From assembly GCA_015231795.1 (NCBI GenBank), contig JADGAX010000002.1, positions 496,001-560,000 on the forward strand: DNA of 64,000 nucleotides. Reading direction: 5' to 3'. The notes below the pieces were generated by a model. The model saw nothing but the letters and a program-made list of their open reading frames with translations. It did no database searches and was not told the DNA's origin. Source of the DNA: Alphaproteobacteria bacterium. Lineage in GTDB: Bacteria > Pseudomonadota > Alphaproteobacteria > Rhodospirillales > WMHbin7. Each line of letters begins with the position of its first letter. The first letter of the stretch is position 1. Position numbers and translations under genes: made by a program. Shown here one piece after another: positions 19,716 through 28,501 of the stretch.

Positions 19716-20039
19716 GTGGGAGAGGGCCGGTTAGTCTGCCGCAATATTTTGGTTGGCGGACGGCGCACGAGTATGCGTCTAGAACTGTATTCCTGGGATG
19801 CGCTGCGTGAAATCTGCGAGCGGGAGAATTTATCGCTCAACGAACTTTGCTCGATGATCGACAAAAGGCGCGGCGTCATGGGGCTGACGGCGGCGATCCG
19901 CGTCATGATCTTGGGCTATTTTCGCGAAACCCTGGCGCAACAAAGCGGGCAGGCGACGCTGCGCCATGGCACGCCCGCCTTCGTGGCCGACATCATGGGT
20001 CGGCTTAAAGCTCAATCAGGCGGGCCTGACGGCGCATGA
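19716..20039 (+). CDS. Ribbon-helix-helix domain protein (RHH_4 type)
   Basis: About 107 aa from the GTG at 19716, which has AAGGG nine bases upstream. The frame is open back to a TTG at 19638, and an ATG at 19773 is also possible. The recognisable domain is CRNILVGGRRTSMRLELYSWDAL...NLSLNELCSMID...GLTAAIRVMIL, an N-terminal beta strand followed by two helices as in Arc/MetJ-like repressors. It is probably a small DNA-binding regulator with unknown target. A TATAAT at 19707-19712 just before the GTG would argue for the downstream ATG if it is a real -10. Its 3' end overlaps the convergent gene by 35 bp. Confidence 0.75.
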   Translation: MGEGRLVCRNILVGGRRTSMRLELYSWDALREICERENLSLNELCSMIDKRRGVMGLTAAIRVMILGYFRETLAQQSGQATLRHGTPAFVADIMGRLKAQSGGPDGA

Positions 20040-20868
20040 ACATGAAGGTCGTTTCGTTCAGCGCGTCGGTGAATTCGGCGAACTGGGCGGCGACGTGGAA
20101 TTTCTCGTCTTGCGCCAGATCGGCGGTGTCGCTGCCCAAAAGCCGACCGTGAATCTTGCCGTAATAATAGCTGAAAAAACCTTGCAGAAAAACGAAGGAC
20201 GGGTCTGCGGGCATTCTCGCCCGGGCGATTTCGTCTTGCAGGAATTTCACGAACATATGACTGAACAAGAAGCGCTTGCCCGACCACGCCTCGGCGTGCT
20301 TCAGGTGAAAGGCGACATCGTTCTTGTTCTGCTTCAAGGCCTGGTCATGGATGGCCGCCGTCATCGGCATCCAATAATCCCAAAAGGGCATGCCCAGGCA
20401 AAAGCCGCAGTCGGTAAAGCGCTTGGCCATTTCGGTGTCCAGAAACATGGCGTCGAAACCCCACAGATTGCGCTTGCCGGTGCGCTCTCCTAGGTCTGTT
20501 ATTTCCACGCGCGTGGTGACCAGCAAAGAACCCTGCGCTTCATTGGCCACGCGCTGCCTAAATCCCTCGCTGGCATCCAGCAGAATGTCGGAATTGACGA
20601 TGCCGAACACGCCCGCCTGGCGGGCGATGAAATGGCCAAGGATATCGGCCAGATAGATCAGCGGCTTGCCGGTGGTGTCGTAGGCGTCGCGCCCCGGATC
20701 GTGAAAGGCGACGCCGGGAAAATCCAAGCGAAGACGTTCGATCTCGCAGTCTCGATTGAAGGAAAGGATGTCGAAACCCAAGGCTCGCCAACTGGCGACG
20801 GCTTGGCGCTGGACGTCAAGATTGCGCCCGGGGACAAGGCTGGTGGCGAGGGTGAAGGTTTCGGACAT
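20005..20868 (-). CDS. Uncharacterised protein, possible GT-A fold glycosyltransferase
   Basis: 287 aa from ATG 20868; the longer frame to 21138 runs through the divergent TPR gene and is rejected. I do not recognise the family with certainty. Features compatible with a nucleotide-sugar transferase are an N-terminal alpha/beta start (LATSLVPGRNLDVQRQAV), IVNSDILL with a D-x-D-like NSD at 92-94, WGFDAMFLD (136-144) and PFWDYWMPM (161-169), a pattern seen in GT-A enzymes. It is divergent from a TPR-glycosyltransferase 59 bp away and sits at the edge of the glycosylation island, which supports a role in sugar transfer. Confidence 0.55.
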   Translation of the reverse strand: MSETFTLATSLVPGRNLDVQRQAVASWRALGFDILSFNRDCEIERLRLDFPGVAFHDPGRDAYDTTGKPLIYLADILGHFIARQAGVFGIVNSDILLDASEGFRQRVANEAQGSLLVTTRVEITDLGERTGKRNLWGFDAMFLDTEMAKRFTDCGFCLGMPFWDYWMPMTAAIHDQALKQNKNDVAFHLKHAEAWSGKRFLFSHMFVKFLQDEIARARMPADPSFVFLQGFFSYYYGKIHGRLLGSDTADLAQDEKFHVAAQFAEFTDALNETTFMFMRRQARLIEL

Positions 20869-20927
20869 TGGGCCTGGGCACCTTGTTGTGTTAGAAGGCA
20901 TTATTGCTGGCCCAAGGACAAGTGGCA

Positions 20928-22268
20928 ATGGATGACGGCGAAATTCAGTTCCGCCAGGCTCTGGCGTTGCAGGCGGACGGGCATTGGTCCGAGGCGTTGA
21001 CGATTTACGAGGCGTTGCTGCAGGCAAGGCCGGAACTGAACGCGGTGCGCAACAATCTGGCGGTCTGCCTGAACGAGTTGGGCAGGCCAAACGAGGCGCT
21101 GGCCGTTCTGGCGCCCTTGGCGCAAAATCACGCGCCACCAGAGATGCTCACCAATCGGGGCAATGCGTTGCGGGCGCTGGGCCGTTTCGCCGAGGCCGAG
21201 GCGGCTTATGCGCTTGTGGTCAACTCAACCCCGATGGACGCAATGGCGCTTAGCAATCTGGCTTTGTCGTTGCAAGATCAGGGCAAACTTCAAGAAGCGG
21301 TCAAGGCGTTCGAGCGGGCCTGCGCCATGATGCCGGGCGATGCCAGCCTAAGGGCCAATCTGGGCGGCGCCCTTCTGATGGCGGGCGATTTCGCCAAGGG
21401 CTTTGCTGCACACGAGTTTCGTCTGGCAGGCTCGGCCACCGAAGCGGCGATGAAGGCTTGCGGCCTGCCCTTGTGGGACGGCAAGCCCTTGAACGGTCGA
21501 AGGCTGTTGGTCTGGACAGAGCAAGGACTGGGCGATTCCTTGCAGTTCCTGCGCTTTCTGCCCGGCCTGGATGGCAAGGCAACGGTGATGGCGCAAGGGG
21601 CGCTGATGCGCCTTGTCCAGTCGGTCGGCAATGTCGAAGCGGTTTATGGATGGAACGATGTCCCGCCGACCTGCGACGTGCAAATCGCGCTGCTGTCGCT
21701 GGCCCGCCTTATGAACTGCAAAAGCGAGACGGACATTCCTCCCAGCGGTCTTGTGCCTGATCCCTTGCTGAAGGATCTGTGGGGACAAAGACTGTCCGAT
21801 CTTAACCGCCCGCGCATCGGCCTGTCCTGGCAGGGCAATCCGGCCATGAAGGCCGACAAGGCCCGCTCGGTCGGATTGGGCCAGCTAAAGCCGCTGTTCG
21901 ATGTGCCGGGCGTCAATTGGATATCACTGCAAACCGGAGATGTGGGCGGGCAGATCGAGGGTCTGGGGCTTCCCCTGCTCGATCTGGGCCGTGAGATCAG
22001 CGATCTGGCCGATACGGCGGCCATCATGGCGCATCTTGATCTGGTGATCGCCATCGACAGCGCCGCTGCGCATCTGGCGGGCAGCCTTGGCCGTCCGACC
22101 TGGATCATGGTGCGGGCCAATCCCGATTGGCGCTGGCCACCCAAGGCCGAAAACACACCCTGGTATCCGCAGGCCAGATTGTGGCGTCAGCAGCGGCTGG
22201 GCGATTGGAAGCCCATCGTCGAAGCTATGGCTTCGGCCCTTCCCACATTTTTGCGAGGGCTTGGGTGA
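20928..22268 (+). CDS. TPR protein with GT9/heptosyltransferase-like C-terminal domain
   Basis: 446 aa from ATG 20928. About four TPR units (residues 1-150) precede a GT-B-like domain containing LVWTEQGLGDSLQFLRFLP and IAIDSAAAHLAGSLGRPTW, the D-[ST]-A-x-x-H motif of GT9-type transferases, intact here. It is a likely cytoplasmic transferase acting on a protein held by the TPRs; this is inference. Its last nine codons and stop fall inside the 1,219-bp block duplicated between the two convergent GT41 genes, and its 3' end overlaps the nearer one by 44 bp. Confidence 0.8.
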   Translation: MDDGEIQFRQALALQADGHWSEALTIYEALLQARPELNAVRNNLAVCLNELGRPNEALAVLAPLAQNHAPPEMLTNRGNALRALGRFAEAEAAYALVVNSTPMDAMALSNLALSLQDQGKLQEAVKAFERACAMMPGDASLRANLGGALLMAGDFAKGFAAHEFRLAGSATEAAMKACGLPLWDGKPLNGRRLLVWTEQGLGDSLQFLRFLPGLDGKATVMAQGALMRLVQSVGNVEAVYGWNDVPPTCDVQIALLSLARLMNCKSETDIPPSGLVPDPLLKDLWGQRLSDLNRPRIGLSWQGNPAMKADKARSVGLGQLKPLFDVPGVNWISLQTGDVGGQIEGLGLPLLDLGREISDLADTAAIMAHLDLVIAIDSAAAHLAGSLGRPTWIMVRANPDWRWPPKAENTPWYPQARLWRQQRLGDWKPIVEAMASALPTFLRGLG

Positions 22269-24486
22269 AGCTGGCGGCGAAGGCCTGCTTGTCCATCAAG
22301 GGCGACGCGGCAAGGATTGCGCGCTGGCTTTCGCGCTGGCTGGCCAAGGCGGGGATGTCGCTGGCCAGCTTGGCGGCCAGCGCCACGTAAGCGGCTTCGT
22401 CGTTTGCGATCAGATGGGGCAGATTGGCGCAAGAAAGGATGGAAGCGCCGACGCGCTGGGCATGGCGCGATCCCGCCAGCGTGACCAGCGGCAGGCCCAT
22501 CCACAAAGCCTCGCAGCTGGTGGCGGTGCCGTTGTAGTGAACCGGGTCCAGCGCGATGTCGATGCGTGCATAAAGGGCCAGATGGCCGCCGGTTTCGGGG
22601 ACGCGCCCCAGCAGCTCGACTTGCAAAGGATCGATGCCGTGATGGTCCAGGCGCTGATACAGGCGCTTCTTCACGCCTTCGTCGGCCAGCGGGCGGGCTT
22701 TCAGCAAGAAACGCGACTGGGGAACTTGTTTCAGGATACGCCCGATCAGGGACAGATCGCGCTCGGTCAGCTTGGCCAGGGCGTTGAACGAGCCGAAGGT
22801 GACGAACCCATTGGCCAGGGCGGGCGATGGTGCGGGTTGCGGCGCATTCTCGTCTGGCCGGTAGCACAAGAATCCGGGCAGGCGCGCCAGCCGCTCGGCT
22901 CCCTTGCCGTCCTCAGGATCTGCAAAGGCGTCGGTGATGCGCCAATCGATGCGCGACAGACCGGTGCTGGCCGGATAGCCCAGCCAACTGGCCTGCACGG
23001 GGGCGGGCTTCAAGACGAACAGTGGCAAGCGGTTGCCCGCCGTATGGCCGGACAGATCGATCAGAATATGAATGCCATCGTCGCGCACTTGCTTGGCCGC
23101 CTGCTCGTCGCTCAGGCCCATCAGGTCGCGCCAAACATGGGCGTACCCCTTTAACCGTTCCGTCACCTCGTCTGGATTGGCCACGTCGGCATAAAGATAA
23201 AGCTGCACCTCTTCGCGGTTCAGCGCTTCCAGCAAAGGTTCCAGGAAATAAGCCACCGAATGGCGCTTGAAATCCGCCGACACAAGGCCCAGCCGCAAGG
23301 GCTTGGGCAATTTGCCGCCCGCCTTCGCCACGCCGGGTAACACCGTGATCCGCTTCTCCTGGTAATCGCCCCAGCGGCGATGCTCAAGCGACAAAGCCTT
23401 GGCGTCCGTCGTCTCGTCATAGTTCAGGCACATCAGAAAATTTTGCGACGCCGCGCGGTCTTGGGCGTTTAAGGCGATGGCGCGCTTAAAGGCGGCCTTG
23501 GCCTCCGCGATGCGGGCCGTCGCCGTCAGCGCATTGCCAAGATTCACATAGGCATCGGCAAAACTGGGGTTGCGGGCGATGGCTTGCTCATGGCTGCGGA
23601 TGGCCTCGTCGGTGCGCCCCATGGCGGCCTGCGCCACGCCCAAAGCGTCAAGTGCTGCGCTCGAGGCAGGATCGTGGGACAGGGCATGACGGTAATGGCG
23701 CTGCGCTAAGTCATAGCCGCCCTCTTCCATGGCCAGACGGCCCAGATTGAGATGCGCCTCGACATAATTAGGCCGCAGGGCGGCGGCGCGGCCATAGCTT
23801 TCCCTGGCCTCCTCGCGCTTGCCTTGGGCCGAAAGAATATTGCCCAGCACGTTATGGGCCTCGGGCAATTGCGGCGCAAGCGTCAGGGAATGTCTGGCCG
23901 CCGGTTCGGCCTGGGCGGCGCGCCCCAGATGGGACAAGGCGGTAGCCAGATTGACCCAGGCGGCGGCGAAAGCAGGGGCGAGGTTGGCCGCCTTCCCGAA
24001 GGCTTCGGCTGCCCCCTCATAGTCGGCAAGGCCCATCAGGGCCACGCCCAGATTGTTCCAAGGTTCGTGACGGGCGGGGGCCAGCCTAGCCGCCTCGCGG
24101 AAGGATTGGGCGGCGTCGCCCGTCAGGCCCAGCGACAACAGCGCGTTGCCCAGATTGTTGTGGGCCGAGACGATCGCAGGATCGATGGAAATGACATGGC
24201 GATAGGCGACGACGGCCTTGTCCAGGCGGCCTTGCGCAAAGCGTACATCGCCCAGACGCAGCCAGACGGCCGGGTTGGAACTCGCCTGGGCGCTGACCAC
24301 TTCAAGTTCGAGCGACGCTTCGTCCTGGCGGCCCAACTGGTGCAGGACGCCGCCCAGTTCGTATCGCGCTTCGCCGAAGGCAGGGTCCTGCTTCAAGGCC
24401 TCGCGCAGCAAGGGTTCGGCCAGTTCGGGTTTGCCCGCGCGCAGCGCCTCTTGCGCATCCTTTAACAGTTGCTTGGGGGAGTTCAT
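22225..24486 (-). CDS. TPR-SPINDLY/OGT-type GT41 glycosyltransferase (copy A)
   Basis: 753 aa, ATG at 24486 overlapping the copy B stop. About nine to ten TPR units (residues 1-345) are followed by a GT41 catalytic region (about 360-750): [11 protein letters not shown] with the family His at 409, [27 protein letters not shown], and the donor site [20 protein letters not shown]...RVG. GT41 enzymes O-glycosylate Ser/Thr of cytoplasmic proteins; plant SPINDLY uses GDP-fucose. Co-transcription with gmd and fcl suggests GDP-fucose here. Residues 344-749 are encoded by DNA identical to copy B. The open frame continues upstream to 25119, but that extension lies in copy B and is not coding. Confidence 0.9.
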   Translation of the reverse strand: MNSPKQLLKDAQEALRAGKPELAEPLLREALKQDPAFGEARYELGGVLHQLGRQDEASLELEVVSAQASSNPAVWLRLGDVRFAQGRLDKAVVAYRHVISIDPAIVSAHNNLGNALLSLGLTGDAAQSFREAARLAPARHEPWNNLGVALMGLADYEGAAEAFGKAANLAPAFAAAWVNLATALSHLGRAAQAEPAARHSLTLAPQLPEAHNVLGNILSAQGKREEARESYGRAAALRPNYVEAHLNLGRLAMEEGGYDLAQRHYRHALSHDPASSAALDALGVAQAAMGRTDEAIRSHEQAIARNPSFADAYVNLGNALTATARIAEAKAAFKRAIALNAQDRAASQNFLMCLNYDETTDAKALSLEHRRWGDYQEKRITVLPGVAKAGGKLPKPLRLGLVSADFKRHSVAYFLEPLLEALNREEVQLYLYADVANPDEVTERLKGYAHVWRDLMGLSDEQAAKQVRDDGIHILIDLSGHTAGNRLPLFVLKPAPVQASWLGYPASTGLSRIDWRITDAFADPEDGKGAERLARLPGFLCYRPDENAPQPAPSPALANGFVTFGSFNALAKLTERDLSLIGRILKQVPQSRFLLKARPLADEGVKKRLYQRLDHHGIDPLQVELLGRVPETGGHLALYARIDIALDPVHYNGTATSCEALWMGLPLVTLAGSRHAQRVGASILSCANLPHLIANDEAAYVALAAKLASDIPALASQRESQRAILAASPLMDKQAFAASFTQALAKMWEGPKP
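22239..23457 (-). repeat. 1,219-bp direct repeat, copy A (GT41 catalytic block)
   Basis: Matches 24491-25709 base for base at a constant offset of 2,252 bp wherever I compared it, including four shadow reading frames whose translations are identical. The match stops sharply at both ends. It covers the GT41 domain and runs into the 3' end of the convergent TPR gene. Confidence 0.9.
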
Positions 24487-26423
24487 GTCGCTTCCCACAT
24501 TTTTGCGAGGGCTTGGGTGAAGCTGGCGGCGAAGGCCTGCTTGTCCATCAAGGGCGACGCGGCAAGGATTGCGCGCTGGCTTTCGCGCTGGCTGGCCAAG
24601 GCGGGGATGTCGCTGGCCAGCTTGGCGGCCAGCGCCACGTAAGCGGCTTCGTCGTTTGCGATCAGATGGGGCAGATTGGCGCAAGAAAGGATGGAAGCGC
24701 CGACGCGCTGGGCATGGCGCGATCCCGCCAGCGTGACCAGCGGCAGGCCCATCCACAAAGCCTCGCAGCTGGTGGCGGTGCCGTTGTAGTGAACCGGGTC
24801 CAGCGCGATGTCGATGCGTGCATAAAGGGCCAGATGGCCGCCGGTTTCGGGGACGCGCCCCAGCAGCTCGACTTGCAAAGGATCGATGCCGTGATGGTCC
24901 AGGCGCTGATACAGGCGCTTCTTCACGCCTTCGTCGGCCAGCGGGCGGGCTTTCAGCAAGAAACGCGACTGGGGAACTTGTTTCAGGATACGCCCGATCA
25001 GGGACAGATCGCGCTCGGTCAGCTTGGCCAGGGCGTTGAACGAGCCGAAGGTGACGAACCCATTGGCCAGGGCGGGCGATGGTGCGGGTTGCGGCGCATT
25101 CTCGTCTGGCCGGTAGCACAAGAATCCGGGCAGGCGCGCCAGCCGCTCGGCTCCCTTGCCGTCCTCAGGATCTGCAAAGGCGTCGGTGATGCGCCAATCG
25201 ATGCGCGACAGACCGGTGCTGGCCGGATAGCCCAGCCAACTGGCCTGCACGGGGGCGGGCTTCAAGACGAACAGTGGCAAGCGGTTGCCCGCCGTATGGC
25301 CGGACAGATCGATCAGAATATGAATGCCATCGTCGCGCACTTGCTTGGCCGCCTGCTCGTCGCTCAGGCCCATCAGGTCGCGCCAAACATGGGCGTACCC
25401 CTTTAACCGTTCCGTCACCTCGTCTGGATTGGCCACGTCGGCATAAAGATAAAGCTGCACCTCTTCGCGGTTCAGCGCTTCCAGCAAAGGTTCCAGGAAA
25501 TAAGCCACCGAATGGCGCTTGAAATCCGCCGACACAAGGCCCAGCCGCAAGGGCTTGGGCAATTTGCCGCCCGCCTTCGCCACGCCGGGTAACACCGTGA
25601 TCCGCTTCTCCTGGTAATCGCCCCAGCGGCGATGCTCAAGCGACAAAGCCTTGGCGTCCGTCGTCTCGTCATAGTTCAGGCACATCAGAAAATTTTGCGA
25701 CGCCGCGCGCTCGTTCTTCTCCATCACCTGCGCCCAGCGCAGGGCCGCCACCGCCGCCTTGATGCGCCCCTCGGCCATGAAGGCGCTGGCCAGATTGACC
25801 CGCGCCGAGGCGAAGCTGGGATCGATGGCGATGGCCTGCTCGTGGCATTCGATGGCGTCGCTTAAGCGGCCCACCAGTTGCATCAGGCCGCCCAGATTGT
25901 CTTGCGCCTTGGCGTGCATGGGGTCGATATTCAGCGATTGCCGATACCAAGCCTCGGCCTCGGCCAGCCGTTCGGCCTTTTGCAGAATGGCGCCCAGATT
26001 GTTGGCCGTGCCGGCGTCGGGTGTCTGGAAAAAGGCCTTTTGCAACATATCGACCGCTTCTTCGTAGCGACCAATCTGCGCCAGAAGCAGGCCCAGGCGC
26101 TGATGGGCCTGCGCCATTTTGGGGTCTTGGGCCAGGCATCGCTCGAAGAAGGCGATGGCTTCGTCATGCTTGCCCTGAGCTTGAAGAACTTCGGCTAGGT
26201 TGAGGAACAGCTCGGCGGTTTGAAATCCTGCGTCCAATACGGCGCGAAAGCAGCGCTCGGCCTCGTCCGGCCGTTCCAAGGCGAAGGCGATGCCGCCCAG
26301 CAGATATTGGGCTTCAATGTCGCAGGGATTGGCGGTCAACACGTCGCTGGCCGCTGCCTTGGCCTCCTGCAACTTGCCTTGCGCGTAAAGCTGAAAGGCG
26401 CCTGCAAGGGGGGATGACGTCAT
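24483..26423 (-). CDS. TPR-SPINDLY/OGT-type GT41 glycosyltransferase (copy B)
   Basis: 646 aa from ATG 26423, in ATGA overlap with fcl; an upstream ATG at 26453 is less likely. It has about six TPR units (residues 1-238), clearly different in sequence from copy A, then the same GT41 region (239-644, His304 matching His409 of copy A). The proteins differ only at the last residues after MWE. The different TPR halves probably select different substrate proteins for the same sugar-transfer chemistry; this is inference. Confidence 0.9.
   Translation of the reverse strand: MTSSPLAGAFQLYAQGKLQEAKAAASDVLTANPCDIEAQYLLGGIAFALERPDEAERCFRAVLDAGFQTAELFLNLAEVLQAQGKHDEAIAFFERCLAQDPKMAQAHQRLGLLLAQIGRYEEAVDMLQKAFFQTPDAGTANNLGAILQKAERLAEAEAWYRQSLNIDPMHAKAQDNLGGLMQLVGRLSDAIECHEQAIAIDPSFASARVNLASAFMAEGRIKAAVAALRWAQVMEKNERAASQNFLMCLNYDETTDAKALSLEHRRWGDYQEKRITVLPGVAKAGGKLPKPLRLGLVSADFKRHSVAYFLEPLLEALNREEVQLYLYADVANPDEVTERLKGYAHVWRDLMGLSDEQAAKQVRDDGIHILIDLSGHTAGNRLPLFVLKPAPVQASWLGYPASTGLSRIDWRITDAFADPEDGKGAERLARLPGFLCYRPDENAPQPAPSPALANGFVTFGSFNALAKLTERDLSLIGRILKQVPQSRFLLKARPLADEGVKKRLYQRLDHHGIDPLQVELLGRVPETGGHLALYARIDIALDPVHYNGTATSCEALWMGLPLVTLAGSRHAQRVGASILSCANLPHLIANDEAAYVALAAKLASDIPALASQRESQRAILAASPLMDKQAFAASFTQALAKMWEAT
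24491..25709 (-). repeat. 1,219-bp direct repeat, copy B (GT41 catalytic block)
   Basis: Partner of 22239-23457, same orientation, offset 2,252 bp, no indels seen. The identity begins inside the codon after Glu in the C-terminal MWE and ends just before the RAASQNFL segment, so it covers the catalytic domain and none of the TPRs. Confidence 0.9.
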
Positions 26424-27361
26424 TTTCCGCCCATCTCGTTGGCAAGAAACCAAGCATAGGCTTTGACCAGTCCCTCGGCCAGATTGGTTTTCGGCTTCCA
26501 GCCCAGGGCTTTTAGGCGCGAACTGTCCATCAGCTTTCTGGGGGTGCCGTCCGGCTTCGACAAATCATGAGCAAAGCGGCCCTGCCATCCGACGGCGCTG
26601 GCGATGTGCTGCGCCAGTTCCAGGATGGAATGTTCAAGCCCAGTGCCCAGATTGATGAAATCCTCGTTTGAATAGGACTTGAGCAAAAAGATAAGGCCGT
26701 CGGCGCAATCATCGACGAACAGGAATTCGCGGGTCGGCTTGCCCGTCCCCCACATGACGACTTCGTCTAGGCCCTTGATCTTGGCCTCATGCACCTTGCG
26801 GATCAGGGCCGCCACGGCATGACTGTTTTCGGGATGGTAGTTGTCGCCGGGGCCGTACAGGTTGGTCGGCATGGCGGCGATGAAATCGCAGCCATATTGG
26901 CGACGATAGGCCTGGCACAGCTTGATGCCCGCGATCTTGGCCACCGCGTACCATTCGTTGGTGGGTTCCAGGGGGCCGGTCAGCAAGGCGTCTTCATGCA
27001 GGGGCTGCGGGGCTAGGCGGGGATAGATGCAAGACGATCCCAGGAACAACAGCTTCTCGACGCCCAGCCGATAGGCGGCGTGGATGATGTTGGTTTCGAT
27101 GGCCAGATTGTCGTAGATGAAATTGGCGGGGTAGGAATCGTTGGCGTGAATGCCGCCCACTTTGGCCGCCGCCATGATGATCGCCTGCGGCTTCTTGGCC
27201 GCCATCCAGTCTTCCACCGCCTGCTGGCGGGTAAGATCCAGTTCGGCATGGCTGGCGGTTAAAATCTCGCAGTCTTCGGTCGCCAAGCGGCGCAGCAGGG
27301 CGGCACCCACCATGCCGCGATGGCCAGCCACCCAGACCCGCTTGCCCGCAAGCTGGAACAT
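26420..27361 (-). CDS. fcl: GDP-L-fucose synthase
   Basis: 313 aa from ATG 27361 ([13 protein letters not shown]), 4 bp after the gmd stop; an ATG at 27379 is possible. It is an extended SDR enzyme: NADP motif GHRGMVG (13-19), catalytic Ser in LGSSCIYP (109-110), and YAVAK with Y138 and K142. It epimerises and reduces GDP-4-keto-6-deoxymannose to GDP-L-fucose. It is second in the gmd-fcl-GT41-GT41 operon and overlaps the next start by 4 bp. Confidence 0.95.
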   Translation of the reverse strand: MFQLAGKRVWVAGHRGMVGAALLRRLATEDCEILTASHAELDLTRQQAVEDWMAAKKPQAIIMAAAKVGGIHANDSYPANFIYDNLAIETNIIHAAYRLGVEKLLFLGSSCIYPRLAPQPLHEDALLTGPLEPTNEWYAVAKIAGIKLCQAYRRQYGCDFIAAMPTNLYGPGDNYHPENSHAVAALIRKVHEAKIKGLDEVVMWGTGKPTREFLFVDDCADGLIFLLKSYSNEDFINLGTGLEHSILELAQHIASAVGWQGRFAHDLSKPDGTPRKLMDSSRLKALGWKPKTNLAEGLVKAYAWFLANEMGGK

Positions 27362-27365
27362 GGCG

Positions 27366-28430
27366 TCAGTCGTGGGCATGCGCCCCCTTGGCCTTGAAGA
27401 GGGCAAGGTCGGCTTCCACCATTTCCCGAACCAGATCGGCGAAGTGGATTTTAGGCTCCCAGCCCAGCTTGGCGCGCGATTTCTCGGCGTCGCCCAACAG
27501 CAGGTCAACTTCCGCCGGGCGGAAATAGCGCGGGTCGATCTCCACCAGCACTTGGCCGGTCCTGGCGCAAAGCCCCTTCTCCTCGACGCCCGCCCCCGTC
27601 CAGTTTATGTTTCTGCCGACCACCGCGAAGGCGGCCTCGACGAATTCGCGTACCGAATGGGTTTCGCCGGTCGCCAGCACGTAATCGTCGGGCTGGGCCT
27701 GCTGCAGAATGCGCCACATGCCTTCCACATATTCCCTGGCATGGCCCCAATCGCGCTTGGCGTCCATATTGCCGAGATACAACCTGTCTTGCTTGCCCAT
27801 TTCCATGGCGGCGACGGCGCGGGTGATCTTGCGGGTGACGAAGGTTTCGCCGCGCGTGGGACCCTCATGGTTGAACAGAATGCCGTTCGATGCGTGAAAG
27901 CCATAGGCCTCGCGGTAATTGACCGTGATCCAATAGCCGTACAGCTTAGCCACCGCATAGGGGCTGCGCGGATGGAAGGGCGTGGTTTCGCTTTGCGGCG
28001 TTTCATGCACCTTACCGTACAATTCGCTGGTCGAGGCCTGGTAGAAACGCACGCGGTCCTTCATGTCCAGAATGCGAATGGCTTCCAGCAGGCGCAGCAC
28101 GCCCAGCGCGTCGGCGTTGGCGGTGTATTCGGGGCTTTCGAAACTGACCTGGACATGGCTTTGGGCGGCCAGATTGTAGATTTCCGTGGGCTGCACTTCC
28201 TGCACCAGCCTGATCAGCGCCGTCGAATCGGTCATGTCGCCGTAATGCAACTTGAACTGCACGTTCTTCTCGTGCAGGTCGCGATACAGATGATCGACCC
28301 GCCCCGAATTGAACGAGGAGGAGCGGCGCTTGACGCCATGCACCTGATAGCCCTTGGCCAGCAGCAATTCGGCCAAATAGGCCCCGTCCTGACCGGTCAC
28401 CCCGGTGATCAATGCTATTTTGCCCGTCAC
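27366..28430 (-). CDS. gmd: GDP-mannose 4,6-dehydratase
   Basis: 354 aa, GTG start at 28430. It is an SDR dehydratase: NADP motif GVTGQDG (10-16), STSELYG with S133/T134/E136, YAVAK with Y158 and K162, and the HKVKRR-like basic segment [11 protein letters not shown] used by Gmd. It converts GDP-D-mannose to GDP-4-keto-6-deoxymannose, substrate of Fcl. It is first gene of the operon, behind a candidate promoter at 28463-28490. Confidence 0.96.
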   Translation of the reverse strand: MTGKIALITGVTGQDGAYLAELLLAKGYQVHGVKRRSSSFNSGRVDHLYRDLHEKNVQFKLHYGDMTDSTALIRLVQEVQPTEIYNLAAQSHVQVSFESPEYTANADALGVLRLLEAIRILDMKDRVRFYQASTSELYGKVHETPQSETTPFHPRSPYAVAKLYGYWITVNYREAYGFHASNGILFNHEGPTRGETFVTRKITRAVAAMEMGKQDRLYLGNMDAKRDWGHAREYVEGMWRILQQAQPDDYVLATGETHSVREFVEAAFAVVGRNINWTGAGVEEKGLCARTGQVLVEIDPRYFRPAEVDLLLGDAEKSRAKLGWEPKIHFADLVREMVEADLALFKAKGAHAHD

Positions 28431-28462
28431 GTGAAAGATCCCTATGGTACGAAAGCCTGTCC

Positions 28463-28490
28463 GTTATACTACGGGCAGGGGGTTTGTCAG
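28463..28490 (-). promoter_or_regulatory. Candidate sigma-70 promoter for gmd-fcl-GT41-GT41
   Basis: On the minus strand, CTGACA (28490-28485) and TATAAC (28468-28463) are 16 bp apart, placing the transcript start about 25 bases before the gmd GTG. The divergent glycosyltransferase starts at 28502, so both may share this short intergenic region. Sequence match only. Confidence 0.45.
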
Positions 28491-28501
28491 GAGGAAAAGA
28501 G

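Noticed and set aside
22225..25119. A 964-codon minus-strand frame that appears to give a much longer GT41 protein
   Set aside because: Its first 211 codons lie out of frame within the catalytic block of the upstream copy; the real start at 24486 overlaps that gene's stop and opens directly into TPR repeats.
22239..25709. The 1,219-bp identity as a misassembly
   Set aside because: Each copy has different flanks on both sides and both genes are intact with proper overlapping starts and stops; long reads would still be the decisive test.
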